Numbered from the stretch's first letter, positions 27,113 through 37,381 are shown. The stretch is 64,000 nt of DNA from Saccharothrix sp. HUAS TT1 (GCF_040744945.1 NZ_CP160453.1:5704001-5768000), one strand, 5' to 3'. The notes: generated from the letters alone by a model not told the origin. Program-made: numbers and translations.

Positions 27113-27933
27113 GCTGGTTGCAGGCCCTTGTCCTCGGACTCGTCCAGGGACTCACGGAATTCCTGCCCATTTCCTCGTCGGCGCACGTCAGGATCGTCTC
27201 CACGCTGTTCTTCGGCAACGACGCGGGCGCGTCGTTCACCGCGGTCATCCAGCTGGGCACCGAGGTCGCGGTGCTGATCTACTTCGCCAAGGACATCGGC
27301 AACTTCGTCTCGGCCTGGTTCCGCGGCCTGTTCAGCAAGGCCGCGCGCAAGACCGAGGACTACCGGATGGCCTGGTACGTGATCATCGGGTCGATCCCGA
27401 TCAGCGTGCTGGGCTACCTGTTCAAGGACGAGATCCGCTCCTCGTTCCGCAACCTGTGGATCACCGCCACCACGCTGGTCGTCTTCGGCCTGCTGCTCGG
27501 CGTGGCCGACCAGTTCGCCCGGCACGTGCGCGACAAGCTCCAGCTCAAGGACGCCGTCGGCATGGGCCTGGCGCAGGCGATGGCGCTGATCCCCGGCGTG
27601 TCCCGCTCCGGCGGCACCCTCACCGCCGGCCTGTTCCTCGGCCTCGACCGCGCCGCCGCCGCCCGCTACTCGTTCCTGCTGGCGCTGCCCGCCGTGTTCG
27701 GCGCGGGCATCTTCAGCATCCCCGACGTGCTGGACCGCACCGAGCCCAACGCCGCGTCCGTGCCCCAGATGATCGTGGCCACGATCGTCGCGTTCGCCGT
27801 CGGCTACGCCACCATCGCCTGGTTGCTGCGCTACGTCTCCAAGCACAGCTACTCGGCGTTCGTGTGGTACCGGCTGCTGCTGGGCATCGTCCTGATGGGG
27901 CTGCTGTCGATGGGACTGCTCAACCCGACATAG
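27109..27933 (+). CDS. uppP: Undecaprenyl-diphosphatase UppP (BacA)
   Basis: 274-residue integral membrane phosphatase that recycles undecaprenyl diphosphate to the monophosphate carrier for peptidoglycan and other wall glycans. Both signature motifs are present: [17 protein letters not shown] (about 13-29) and [13 protein letters not shown] (about 163-175), with about eight hydrophobic helices. Its length is normal for the family. The TTG start overlaps the upstream stop. It also confers basal bacitracin tolerance in many species, which is family knowledge. Confidence 0.97.
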   Translation: MSWLQALVLGLVQGLTEFLPISSSAHVRIVSTLFFGNDAGASFTAVIQLGTEVAVLIYFAKDIGNFVSAWFRGLFSKAARKTEDYRMAWYVIIGSIPISVLGYLFKDEIRSSFRNLWITATTLVVFGLLLGVADQFARHVRDKLQLKDAVGMGLAQAMALIPGVSRSGGTLTAGLFLGLDRAAAARYSFLLALPAVFGAGIFSIPDVLDRTEPNAASVPQMIVATIVAFAVGYATIAWLLRYVSKHSYSAFVWYRLLLGIVLMGLLSMGLLNPT

Positions 27934-27942
27934 GCTGACCGC

Positions 27943-28653
27943 GTGGCTACCGTGATCTTGCTGCGACACGCCCGCTCCACCGCCAACGGGGCGGGCGTCC
28001 TCGCGGGCCGTCAGGCGGGCGTTCAGCTGTCCGAGCGGGGCGAGGAGCAGGCGAAGGCGCTGGTCGACCGGCTCGCCGACGTGCCGCTGAGCGCCGTGGT
28101 GACCTCGCCGCTGGAACGCTGCCGGCGCACCCTCGCGCCCCTGCTCGCCGAACGCGGCCTCGACGCCGTCGAGGAACCCGACCTCGCCGAGGTCGACTAC
28201 GGGCAGTGGACCGGCCGCGAGATCAAGGACCTGCTGGCCGAACCGCTGTGGTCGGTCGTGCAGCAGCACCCGTCCGCCGCGGTGTTCCCCGAGGGCGAGG
28301 GGCTGGCCGGGGTGCAGGCCCGCGCCGTGGCCGCCATCAGGGCGCACGACGCCCGCGTCACCGCCGAGCACGGCCCGCGCGCCGTGTGGCTGGCGTGCAG
28401 CCACGGCGACGTCATCAAAGCCGTGCTGGCCGACGCGCTCGGCGTCCACCTCGACGGGTTCCAGCGCATCGTGGTCGACCCCGCGTCGGTGTCGGTCGTC
28501 CAGTACACCGAGACCCGGCCGTTCGTGCTGCGGGTCAACGACAACGGCGGCGACCTGTCCGGCGTCGTCCCCGTGCCGGCGAAGAACCCCACCGAGAGCC
28601 CGGGCGAAGCGCCGTCCTCCGACGCGGTCGTGGGCGGCGCCACCGGCGCCTGA
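27943..28653 (+). CDS. Histidine phosphatase superfamily protein (MSMEG_4193-type phosphomutase)
   Basis: 236-residue cytosolic phosphatase/mutase. The catalytic RHG motif appears as LLRHARSTANG (His about 9), with VTSPLERCRRT, the second His in ACSHGDVIKAVLAD, and the general acid in DLAEVDYGQWTG. The full length and C-terminal tail resemble the MSMEG_4193 family that usually neighbours mshC/DUF3090 genes; here the expected DUF3090 gene is absent and a terminator follows. GTG start 9 bp after uppP. The substrate is unknown. Confidence 0.9.
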   Translation: MATVILLRHARSTANGAGVLAGRQAGVQLSERGEEQAKALVDRLADVPLSAVVTSPLERCRRTLAPLLAERGLDAVEEPDLAEVDYGQWTGREIKDLLAEPLWSVVQQHPSAAVFPEGEGLAGVQARAVAAIRAHDARVTAEHGPRAVWLACSHGDVIKAVLADALGVHLDGFQRIVVDPASVSVVQYTETRPFVLRVNDNGGDLSGVVPVPAKNPTESPGEAPSSDAVVGGATGA

Positions 28654-28670
28654 CCCGGTGCGAGCAGCGC

Positions 28671-28707
28671 GTGGCCCCCGGACAGTGCAGGGTAGTCCGG
28701 GGGCCAC
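28671..28707 (+). terminator. Stem-loop terminator of the uppP operon
   Basis: GTGGCCCCCGGAC (28671-28683) and its perfect complement (28695-28707) enclose an 11-nt loop, 18 bp after the phosphatase stop. Confidence 0.85.
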
Positions 28708-29065
28708 GGTGCGCTTGGCCGGGGCGGGCGGCCTCGTGCAGACGATCGTATTGCCGTTAATGCGCCGATAAATGCCCTCCTAAGGGCTGAAACTCCCGCG
28801 CGTTCGCCGCAGTCGCGCAGGTCAGCCCGCCCGCCAAGTGCTCGGCAGCGATCAAAACCGCAGCTCAGCCGGTGTGGAAACGCGCTGGAAACAAACCGCG
28901 CAAGCAGTCGCCCGCGCCAATCTCCTAGACCGTTCGGTTCAGGCCGGAAGAACCGGACCTGTTAGAAGTTAACGACCCGCGGTGCGCTGTCGATCACACT
29001 GCGCCGCAGGTCTCCCCCGGACGTGCAGCTATTTCGCCAAGCGCAATATCTTCAGTGTGGACTAA
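28708..29065. other. Non-coding spacer upstream of the ArsR gene
   Basis: 358 bp with no credible reading frame. It holds small stem-loops, such as CGGTTC/GAACCG at 28935-28955 and GCCC/GGGC near 28773-28786, and the palindrome GTTAAC near 28967. No known riboswitch or tRNA core is recognised. Confidence 0.4.
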
Positions 29066-29093
29066 TTGACCCCTTGACCAGGGTGACTACTAT
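29066..29093 (+). promoter_or_regulatory. Sigma-70-type promoter, probably leaderless
   Basis: TTGACC (29066-29071) and TACTAT (29088-29093) are separated by 16 bp. Transcription would begin 6-9 bases after the -10 box, at or next to the GTG start of the ArsR gene (29102), and no ribosome-binding site lies between. This is the usual layout of leaderless mRNAs in actinobacteria. Confidence 0.6.
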
Positions 29094-29101
29094 GCGAAAC
29101 C

Positions 29102-29419
29102 GTGCGCGCTCTACAACACCCGGATGTGGGAGACCTGCAACTCGCGGTCGTGCTGAGCGCGCTCGCGGACCCCGTGCGGCTGCACATCGTGGCCGAACTC
29201 GCCCGATCGGGCGGAATCGTCTGCGGGCAGTTCGACGTGCCGGTCAGCATGTCGACGCTGTCGCACCACCTGAAGGTCCTCCGCGAGGCGGGGGTGCTGA
29301 GGGTGACGCCCCAGGGCAGCTACCGCACCCACGAACTGCGGCGCGAAGAGATGGAGGACCGCTTCCCCGGCGTCCTGGACTCCATCACCCGCGCCATCGG
29401 GGATCAGCCCTCGACGTAG
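29102..29419 (+). CDS. ArsR-family winged-helix regulator
   Basis: 105-residue dimeric transcription regulator. ALADPVRLHIVAELA opens the ArsR winged helix, MSTLSHHLKVLREAGVL is the recognition helix, and GSYRTHELRREEM is the wing. A Cys in IVCGQFD lies where metal-sensing members have theirs, but no full CxC metal site is present, so sensing may be of another kind. The GTG start directly follows the promoter. The 3' end overlaps the convergent VOC gene by 16 bp. No obvious divergent target gene is adjacent. Confidence 0.9.
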   Translation: MRALQHPDVGDLQLAVVLSALADPVRLHIVAELARSGGIVCGQFDVPVSMSTLSHHLKVLREAGVLRVTPQGSYRTHELRREEMEDRFPGVLDSITRAIGDQPST

Positions 29420-29766
29420 AGGCAGAACGGGTGGCCCGCCGGGTCGAGGTGCACGCGCACGTGCTCCTGCGGCTGGTGCTCGGCCAGGGTGGCGCCCAGC
29501 TCGGCGGCCCGCGTGCACGCCGCGTCCAGGTCGTCCACCTCGATGTCCAGGTGCGCCATCATCCGCTGGTCGCCGCCGTGGCCGGGCCACACCGGCCGAC
29601 GGTGGTCCGGCTCGGTCTGGAACGACAGGCCCGCGCCGCCGCCGGGCGCGCGCAGGGTGGCCCAGCCCGGCTCGTCGACGCCGAACGACCAGCCGAGCAG
29701 GTCGCGGTAGAAGCGGGCGAGGGCCTGGGCGTCGGGGGCGTCGAGAACGGTCGCGGTCAGCCTCAT
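29404..29766 (-). CDS. VOC-family (glyoxalase/bleomycin-resistance-like) protein
   Basis: 120-residue vicinal-oxygen-chelate fold protein. The paired beta-alpha-beta modules are visible: LDAPDAQALARFYRDLLGW and MAHLDIEVDDLDAACTRAAELGATL, ending VHLDPAGHPFCLYVEG. The C-terminal DPAGHPFCL is typical of the lactoylglutathione-lyase-like branch. Candidate metal ligands are the His residues in the second module and the final Glu. ATG start at 29766. The substrate is unknown; such proteins often modify or bind small toxic molecules. Confidence 0.88.
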   Translation of the reverse strand: MRLTATVLDAPDAQALARFYRDLLGWSFGVDEPGWATLRAPGGGAGLSFQTEPDHRRPVWPGHGGDQRMMAHLDIEVDDLDAACTRAAELGATLAEHQPQEHVRVHLDPAGHPFCLYVEG

Positions 29767-29874
29767 CGCCCGATCTTCACCTGACCGGGTGGAATTCGCA
29801 TCCGGTCGGACAGGCGGCGGGGGTGGTCGGAAACCCGACCACCCCCGCCGTCGTCCACGCGCGTCCCGCGCCGG

Positions 29875-31554
29875 TCAGCCCCCGGGCTGCTGGTGGGGCA
29901 GTTCGCCGCGCCGCGGGCCGACGTCCACCAGTTCGCCCATCACCGCGAAGAACGTCATGTCCTTCTGCTCGAAGCAGCCCCGGTTCAGCGTGGCCGCGTA
30001 GGCCGAGCACCGGCCGTCGAGCTGGCGGGCCAGCTGCGCGGCGGTCGCCAGCGACCCGAGCGAGTTGTCGGTGCGCGGCATGTAGCGGTCCCCGGTGGCG
30101 GAGCCGGCGGAGGCGATGAGCAGCATCAGCGCCGCCAGGGCGCCGATGGCGGGCGACGGCGAGGCCAGCCGCTCCCGGACGGCCGCCACCCCGTCGAAGC
30201 GGCGCACGCCGTAGAAGACGGCGAACCCGGCCAGCAGCAGCAGGCAGTACAGCAGCTCGGCCGAACTGCGCGGGTAGAGCTGCACGGTGTTGGTGGCGTA
30301 CATCTGCGAGCTGAACCAGAACCGCAGCAGCCACGCGCCGGCGAACATCGAGGTCAGCGTGATCACCACGGTGTGCTTGCGGCCCAGTGCGATGGCGGCG
30401 GCCATGCCGGCGATGGCGAGCACGGTGAACAGGCCGACCCCGCCGAGTTCGCCGAGCGGCGGCCAGGGGCCGGTCTCGCCGGGCAGGTCGTTCTTCCACA
30501 TGGCGATGTAGGTGGGCTCGATCCAGGTGTCGAGGTAGAAGAAGCTGTCGTCGCCCGATCCCTGGGAGGCGCGCAGCAGGCCGAGGACGTGGCGGAAGCT
30601 GACGGCGAAGAAGACGGCGGCGGTGACGCCGACCAGGACCAGGCCCTGCTTCCAGCCCCTGCGCCAGGGGAACAGCACCAGGGCGGCGACGATGACGCCG
30701 GGCGCGGACCAGACGAACCAGCCGGAGTAGACGAGGAACACCACGCCGAGGCCGAGGCCGAACGCGACGCCTTGGAGCACCAGGCTGCGCCAGGGGGCTT
30801 CGGGGGAGCGGCGCAGCCGGCGCAGCAGTGCGATCATCACCGGCACCATCACGACGAGCATGATGTTGGTGTAGGGCTTGTAGGGGTCGATGAGCGCCAT
30901 GGCGGGCACGACGCCCAGGCCGAGTGCCCACATCGGGGACAGCAGCAGTCGCCAGGACAGGTAGGCGATCGGGCCGTACAGCGCGGTGAAGACGATCCCC
31001 AGGGTCTTCTGGGCGTACTCCGGTGGCGTGTCGGTGAGCTGGGAGTACCAGGCCAGCACGTGGGGCCAGCCGGGCGGGTAGTTGTCCTGCATGGCGCCGG
31101 TGTCGATGAGCTTGTGCACCCAGCTGGTGATGACGCCGACGTCGCCGTAGCTGGCGAACAGGCCCCATGAGGTGCCGCGCAGGGCGATGACGACGGCGCC
31201 GGCGACGAGGCCGCCGAACAGGCCGGCGGTGGTGGCGGCGCCGAGCCTGCGGATCAGGGGCGCGTGCGCGGCCCAGCGGGTGCGGGCGGTGATCACGGCG
31301 AGCGCGAGCACGACGACGGCGATGAGCGCGTACCGGAGCTGGAGCGCGGCGAGTCCGCTGACCTGGCCGATGCGGTCGAGCGGGTTGACGTCGACGCGGC
31401 GGGCGAGGAGCACCATGAGCGCGGCGGCGGCCACGGACACGGCGGCTTCAGCGGCGAAGAGCGCGCCTCGGCGGTGCGGTGGAGCGGGGGTGGCCGGCGG
31501 CGGAGGGCTCTCGGGGCTGGTCCGCGGCGGTTGTTCTGGCGCGGTCGACAGCAC
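29875..31554 (-). CDS. Integral-membrane GT-C glycosyltransferase, AftA-like (candidate arabinofuranosyltransferase)
   Basis: 559-residue polytopic protein with about twelve hydrophobic segments after a Pro-rich cytoplasmic N-terminus (about 1-30). ASYGDVGVITSWVHKLIDTG supplies the acidic residue expected in the first large outer loop of GT-C enzymes, and NYPPGWPHVLAW recalls the YPPG loop of AftA, the enzyme that primes the galactan of arabinogalactan with arabinose. The C-terminus (from about 490) is hydrophilic and outside (ASAGSATGDRYMPR). The GTG start lies 6 bp after the glycosyltransferase 2 gene, so both form a unit. The GT-C assignment is firm; the AftA assignment is by resemblance. 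Confidence 0.6.
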   Translation of the reverse strand: MLSTAPEQPPRTSPESPPPPATPAPPHRRGALFAAEAAVSVAAAALMVLLARRVDVNPLDRIGQVSGLAALQLRYALIAVVVLALAVITARTRWAAHAPLIRRLGAATTAGLFGGLVAGAVVIALRGTSWGLFASYGDVGVITSWVHKLIDTGAMQDNYPPGWPHVLAWYSQLTDTPPEYAQKTLGIVFTALYGPIAYLSWRLLLSPMWALGLGVVPAMALIDPYKPYTNIMLVVMVPVMIALLRRLRRSPEAPWRSLVLQGVAFGLGLGVVFLVYSGWFVWSAPGVIVAALVLFPWRRGWKQGLVLVGVTAAVFFAVSFRHVLGLLRASQGSGDDSFFYLDTWIEPTYIAMWKNDLPGETGPWPPLGELGGVGLFTVLAIAGMAAAIALGRKHTVVITLTSMFAGAWLLRFWFSSQMYATNTVQLYPRSSAELLYCLLLLAGFAVFYGVRRFDGVAAVRERLASPSPAIGALAALMLLIASAGSATGDRYMPRTDNSLGSLATAAQLARQLDGRCSAYAATLNRGCFEQKDMTFFAVMGELVDVGPRRGELPHQQPGG

Positions 31555-31560
31555 CGTTGA

Positions 31561-32472
31561 TCACTTCCTCACTGGTTTGGTGGTTCCGAAGGCGTGTCGG
31601 GCGAGCACTTTGGCGCTGCCGGTCTGGCGCGCGGTGACGGCGCCGGGCAGCAGCAGGAGGGCGTGCAGCCGGGAGGACAGGTGCAGGCGCGCGGCCTTGG
31701 CGGCGCGGTGCCAGCCGATGCGGTCCATGCGGTCGGCGACGTCGAGGAAGAAGTCGCGCTCCTCGGTGAAGCGGCCGCCGACGGAGGCCAGGGCGGAGGA
31801 GACGCTGGCGTCGTGGCGGCGGTACTGGAAGCAGGTGTCGGGCACGACGACGAGCTGCCCGCCGCGTTCGATGAGGTCCAGCATGAGGGCCAGGTCGAGC
31901 ACGACGCTCAGGCCGGGGCGGAAGCCGAGCCCGCTGAGGGCTTCGCGGCGCCAGCACAGCGACGGGAAGTAGGTCCAGTTGCCGCGCAGCAGGCTGACGA
32001 CGAGGTCTTCGCCGCCCAGCAGGCGGGGGGTGGTGGTGTCGGGGGCGTAGACCTTGCGCTTGACGCGGTCCACGAGGGGGCGCACGACCTGGCCGGAGTC
32101 GTCGATGACTTCGACGCCCGCCTGGATGACGTCGGCTGCCGGGTGGGCTTCGATGGTGCGGCGGATGGTGCTGACGTAGTCGGGCAGCATGGCGTCGTCG
32201 GAGCCCATGACCACGAGGAAGTCGCGTTCGACCAGGTCGAGGCACCGCTGGAAGTTGCCGTTGATGCCGAGGTTGCGCTCGTTGCGCCGGTAGTGGACGC
32301 GGTCGTGGTCGAGGGAGTCGAACCACTCGGCGAGGCTGGTGTCGGCGATCGCGGTGTCGTCCACGACGGTGAGGTGCCAGTTGTCGTCGTCCTGGGCGAT
32401 GATGCTGCGCACCGCGGTTTTCAGGTACGAGACGTCCCCGTAGTGGGGGAGCATGATGTCGATGGCGGTCAT
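31561..32472 (-). CDS. Family 2 glycosyltransferase
   Basis: Cytosolic or membrane-associated GT-A transferase, 303 residues. IDIMLPHYGDVSYLKTAVRSI is the family N-terminus, VVDDTAIADTS the first acidic site, and VVMGSDDAMLPDYV contains the DxD-like nucleotide-sugar motif SDD. CFQYRRHDASVS near residue 220 resembles the C-terminal acceptor loop. I chose the ATG at 32472, with GAGG just upstream; a GTG six bases earlier is possible. It is paired with the AftA-like gene, consistent with wall arabinogalactan or another envelope glycan. The sugar donor is unknown. Confidence 0.88.
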   Translation of the reverse strand: MTAIDIMLPHYGDVSYLKTAVRSIIAQDDDNWHLTVVDDTAIADTSLAEWFDSLDHDRVHYRRNERNLGINGNFQRCLDLVERDFLVVMGSDDAMLPDYVSTIRRTIEAHPAADVIQAGVEVIDDSGQVVRPLVDRVKRKVYAPDTTTPRLLGGEDLVVSLLRGNWTYFPSLCWRREALSGLGFRPGLSVVLDLALMLDLIERGGQLVVVPDTCFQYRRHDASVSSALASVGGRFTEERDFFLDVADRMDRIGWHRAAKAARLHLSSRLHALLLLPGAVTARQTGSAKVLARHAFGTTKPVRK

Positions 32473-32621
32473 CGTCACCTCGTGGGACCGGCGATCACGC
32501 TGCGGTGTGGGACACCCATCCGATTGCCACGACCCTTCCCTGCGCTCTTTGCCGTCGGAGCCGCCCGCGCGCCAGGACAGGGCTAGCGGAGGCGGTGAAG
32601 CCGCAGCCTACTGTGTGGGCG

Positions 32622-33050
32622 GTGAGCGCAGGCATCTCGCCCCCACGTCCGACGAATCCCGCAGTCGTGGTGGTGTCGGGCGCATTGGTGCTGGGTGCGT
32701 CGGGTTAGGCGTTCGCGGTGATGGCCGGACATTCGCCGTCGGCGGTGGGAGCGGCGGTGGTGGCGTCGTTTTACCTTTTGGTGAACATCGTGGGTCGGGG
32801 TGCTTTCCCGGCGGTCGGGCGGCGGGCGGGTCGTGCCACGTCGCGCGTGTTGGCGCGGGGTGGGGGCGGGACGGGTGGCGGGTGGAGCCGTGGCGCCGGT
32901 GCTCGTCGTGGTGGGCGTGTCGGTGTCGGTGTCGCGGGGTGTTGGTGGAACGGTCGTGGAAAAGCTCGGGTCGTTGTTCGCCGTCGTGGTTGTGGGCGTG
33001 ATCACTTCGACGGGGATTTACCCGATGCGCGGTGTGTCGGGTGGAATGCG
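32622..33050 (+). pseudogene. Possible decayed small membrane-protein gene
   Basis: One frame reads a hydrophobic stretch (PAVVVVSGALVLGASG), meets TAG at 32706-32708, and continues in the same frame as AFAVMAGHSPSAVGAAVVASFYLLVNIVGRG. Hydrophobic coding then seems to move to another frame from about 32875 (VAPVLVVVGVSVSVS, then GSLFAVVVVGVITSTG). One stop and one frameshift in an otherwise coding-like region suggest a broken multi-helix gene. The rest of the 32479-33123 spacer shows no gene. The parent family is not recognised, and chance hydrophobic reading in GTG-rich DNA is possible. Confidence 0.3.
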
Positions 33051-33123
33051 GCGGTTCACCGGTTATCCGCTGACATTGGCCGGTGGGTTTCGCACAGTTG
33101 TTCGGCGCGGTGGCCAGTCGGGG

Positions 33124-33840
33124 TCAGCGGAGCGTGATGGTGTCGCCCGGTCGGGCGACGGGTGCGTTGGCGCGCTCGGCGGCTTCGGCGGGGTCGGTGG
33201 TGTGGCCGACGTGGGTGAGCAGGAGGCGGTCGGCGGTCCGGGCCGCGGCGGCGGCGTCCTCGGGGGAGCAGTGGTGGGGTCCGGCGCTGTCGGCTTCGCA
33301 CAGGAACAGGTCGGCGCCGTCGGCGAGGTCGTCCAGGGCGGGGCAGGGTCCGGTGTCGCCGGAGTAGGCGAACACGGTGTCGCCGCGGGTGGCGCGCAGG
33401 CCGAAGGCGGGCAGCCCGTGCCGGACGGCGCGGGTGGTGAGGGTGAGGTCGCCGACCTCGGCGTGGTGCCCGTCGTGCAGTTCGTGCACGTCGAACGCGG
33501 CGGCGGCCGGGTTGGGGGCGGCGCCCGCGAGGAAGGTCTCGAGTCGGGCGGCGAGGCCGGGCGGGCCGTAGAGGGGGATGGGCGCGTGGGGCTCCTGGTC
33601 GGCGAACAGCAGCGCGTAGTAGTAGGGCAGCAGGTCGGCGGCGTGGTCGGCGTGGGTGTGGGAGATCCACACGGCGTCGAGCCGGTCGGGCCGGTGGTGG
33701 CGTTGCAGCTCGGCGAGGGTGCCGGTGCCGGCGTCGACCCACACGGTGGTGTCGTCGGTGCGCAGCAGGTAGCCCGAGCAGGGGTTGTCGGGGCGCGGGT
33801 AGGGCGTCGCGGTGCCGAGGACGGTCAGGCGCAAGGTCAC
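33124..33840 (-). CDS. MBL-fold metallo-hydrolase (RNase Z-like branch)
   Basis: 238-residue metal-dependent hydrolase. The zinc motif HxHxDH is seen as SHTHADHAADL (about 59-69), with further ligands in AVRHGLPAF, YSGDTGPCP (Asp) and LTHVGHTTD (final His). The N-terminus LRLTVLGTATPYPRPDNPCSGYL matches RNase Z/phosphodiesterase-like MBL proteins. The GTG start overlaps the stop of the beta-propeller gene (GTGA). The substrate could be a phosphodiester or a lactone; the tRNA-processing exosite arm of true RNase Z is not evident. Confidence 0.9.
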   Translation of the reverse strand: MTLRLTVLGTATPYPRPDNPCSGYLLRTDDTTVWVDAGTGTLAELQRHHRPDRLDAVWISHTHADHAADLLPYYYALLFADQEPHAPIPLYGPPGLAARLETFLAGAAPNPAAAAFDVHELHDGHHAEVGDLTLTTRAVRHGLPAFGLRATRGDTVFAYSGDTGPCPALDDLADGADLFLCEADSAGPHHCSPEDAAAAARTADRLLLTHVGHTTDPAEAAERANAPVARPGDTITLR

Positions 33841-34811
33841 GCGACAGTGTGGCGCAGCACGTGCACGCCCGCTGCGGTTTTCAGGTAGGCCCAGGTGGTG
33901 GCGCCGGCGGTGGCCAGGCCGACGTGCGAGGCGGAGGTGCGGGCGAGGTCGTCGGGCAGTGCCACGGCGGTCCAGCGGTCGTCGGCCCAGCGGTGGAAGG
34001 CGGGCCTGGTCTCGAAGGAGCCGCGGGTGGCGCGCACGCCCCAGGTCCAGCCGGCGGCGACGCCGTGCAGGCTGAGGCGGTCGACGTCGTCGGGCGGCGG
34101 GACGGCGTTCCACTGCGCGCCGTCCCAGCGGTGCACGCGCAGGCCCTCGGTGTCGCGGGCGTGGCCGAGCCAGACGTCGTCGGGCGCGGTGGCGGCGAGC
34201 CGGGTGATGTGGCCGCGCTCCAGGCGTGGCCGGGCCGGTTCGGTCCAGGCGCGACCGTCCCAGCGGACGAGCACGGGGTAGTCGTAGGTGGCCGGTCCGG
34301 CCCCGGCCAGGCCGCCGCCGGCCGCCCAGACGTCGTGCGGTCCGGTGGCGGTGATGGTCTGGAGCCCTTCGCGGGCCGAGGACAGGGTGGCGCGGCGCTG
34401 CCAGGACGTGCCGTCGAAGTGCAGGGTGTCGCGGTCGGCGCCGACCACGTGCACGTCGCCGTCGCCCACCGCGGCCACGGCTTTGGCCCAGGCGATGGGC
34501 GGTGTCGCGACGACGTGCCAGGACGTGCCGTCGTAGTGCAGCACGAGGGGGCGGCCGGCGCTGTTGCCGACGACCCAGACGTCGTCGGGCGCGGCGGCCG
34601 ACACCCCGGACAGGCTCGCCGCGGCGGGCAGCTCGGGCAGCGGTTCGACCCGCCAGGTCTCGCCGGTCCAGCTCAGCACCAGGGGCGCCGACGGGCGGCT
34701 GGTGAACACGCCGGTGGTGCCCGCGAGCCACGCGTGGCGCTCGCCCGCGGTGGCCAGGTCGGCCAGTGCGGTGCTGGGCGGCAGCACGGGCACCGGCACG
34801 GGTCGGAACAA
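33837..34811 (-). CDS. Beta-propeller (Kelch/tectonin-like repeat) protein
   Basis: 324-residue protein built of about six repeats of the pattern APDDVWVVG...LHYDGTSWHVV, recurring as GPHDVWAAGG...VRWDGRAWTE and APDDVWLGHA...HRWDGAQWNAV. These Trp-bracketed blades form a propeller. No signal peptide is evident. I chose the TTG at 34811, which has GAGGGGGAG five bases upstream; an ATG at 34844 would add eleven residues. It is coupled by overlap to the MBL hydrolase gene. The ligand and role are unknown. Confidence 0.8.
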   Translation of the reverse strand: MFRPVPVPVLPPSTALADLATAGERHAWLAGTTGVFTSRPSAPLVLSWTGETWRVEPLPELPAAASLSGVSAAAPDDVWVVGNSAGRPLVLHYDGTSWHVVATPPIAWAKAVAAVGDGDVHVVGADRDTLHFDGTSWQRRATLSSAREGLQTITATGPHDVWAAGGGLAGAGPATYDYPVLVRWDGRAWTEPARPRLERGHITRLAATAPDDVWLGHARDTEGLRVHRWDGAQWNAVPPPDDVDRLSLHGVAAGWTWGVRATRGSFETRPAFHRWADDRWTAVALPDDLARTSASHVGLATAGATTWAYLKTAAGVHVLRHTVA

Positions 34812-35095
34812 GCGAACTCCCCCTCGATAAGTCCCCCGACTCATCGCACGATCCAGCTCATCGGCCGCGGGACCGCTCCGCCAGCCGCCGAACGGCGGCT
34901 TGTCGTTGCCGCGTCGGGTGGTCGGGCCGCCGCGAATGACCGAGCGGGTCGGGCCGCCGCGGACAACCGGGCAGGTGATCGAGCCGCTGCGGCCGGCCGA
35001 GCCGGCACGGGTGGCGGGGCGAGCCGAGGGCGCCGAGCCGCCGCGGTGGTCGGGCGGGCGGGTCTTCCCGCGACCACCGATCGAGATCGGACCGG

Positions 35096-36399
<1,304 letters not shown>

Positions 36400-36403
<4 letters not shown>

Positions 36404-36774
36404 CGCAGGAAGTCGTCCAGCGACGGCCGCACCGGCCGCACCTCGACCAGCCCGAGGTGGGCCTCGGGGATCCGGGCGGCGATCTCCACGGCCCGTTCCG
36501 GGGTCGGCACGTCGACCAGGTAGAACCCGGCCAGCAGCTCCTTGGCCTCGGCGAACGGCCCGTCGGTGGTCAGCGCCCGGCCGTCGCGGACGGTGACCCG
36601 GGTGGTCCGCGCCGGTTCGGCCAGGGCCTCCGACACCACCAGCTCGCCGGAGGCGGCCAGCTCCTCGTCCAGCGCCGCGTAGGCGTCCAGGCCGGCGGAC
36701 CGGTCGTCGTCGCCCAGCCGGTCCCAGACCGCGCGGGACTCGGGGTTGCTGTAGATCAGGACCAGGTACTTCAC
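36400..36774 (-). CDS. YCII-related DGPF-domain protein, partner of the ECF42 sigma factor
   Basis: 124-residue ferredoxin-like alpha/beta protein. The signature TDGPFAEAKELLAGFYLVDV (about 69-88) gives the family its DGPF name, and the N-terminus MKYLVLIYSNPE is typical. ATG start. It is encoded directly upstream of, and translationally coupled to, the ECF42 gene. Reports on ECF42 systems describe DGPF genes as partners or targets; whether they sense a ligand is not known. Confidence 0.93.
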
Positions 36775-36882
36775 CGAACCTCCGAAAAAACCCGTCCGGG
36801 GGATGTCGAGAACGCGCGCCCAGCTTCTACGTCCCCTGCGGAAGGCGCCCGACCGGGGCGCTCACCGGAGAGGAGCACCACC

Positions 36883-37317
36883 ATGAGCCGGCACACCGAC
36901 ATCCGCGACCTGCTCGACGGGCGCGCCGCCGCGATGCGCGCGGGCGACGCCGACCGCCTCGTCGCCGACTACCTGCCCGACGCGGTCACCTTCACCCTCG
37001 CCCCGCCGCTGGCGCGCACCGCGCCCGAGGTGACCGACCCGGACGCGCTGCGGGCCTGGTTCGCGGGCTTCGACTCGGCGGTGGACTACGAGATCCGCGA
37101 CCTGGAGGTCACCGCCGAGGGCGACCTGGCGTTCTGCCGCAGCCTCAACCGGATGTCGGCCGTGCCGCGCGGCCACGGTGAGGCGTTCGACCTGTGGTTC
37201 CGCTCCACGGTGTGCCTGCGGCGGGTCGACGGCGCGTGGCGCATCGCCCACGAGCACACCTCGACGCCGTTCCACATGGACGGCAGCTTCGGCGCGGCCC
37301 TGGACCTGGAGCCGTAG
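36883..37317 (+). CDS. SnoaL/NTF2-like fold protein (YybH-type)
   Basis: 144-residue cone-shaped NTF2-like protein. It opens with IRDLLDGRAAAMRAGDADRLVADY, has the strand CRSLNRMSAV in its middle, and ends RRVDGAWRIAHEHTSTPFHMD, the usual SgcJ/YybH/SnoaL-like layout. The C-terminal His-Glu-His may be a metal or active site. ATG start at 36883 after GGAGAGGAG. It is divergent from the ECF42/DGPF unit with 108 bp between starts, so it may be a target of that sigma factor. That link is inference from position. Confidence 0.85.
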   Translation: MSRHTDIRDLLDGRAAAMRAGDADRLVADYLPDAVTFTLAPPLARTAPEVTDPDALRAWFAGFDSAVDYEIRDLEVTAEGDLAFCRSLNRMSAVPRGHGEAFDLWFRSTVCLRRVDGAWRIAHEHTSTPFHMDGSFGAALDLEP

Positions 37318-37381
37318 TCCCGACGGGGATGCCGCTCGCGGTGAGCGGCATCCCCCTACCTGCCGCCGTGGCGGCGCGGCC

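Noticed and set aside
34812..35095. Repeated GTCGGGCCGCCGCG units upstream of the beta-propeller gene.
   Set aside because: Only two or three irregular copies in very GC-rich DNA; no clear repeat family or operator.
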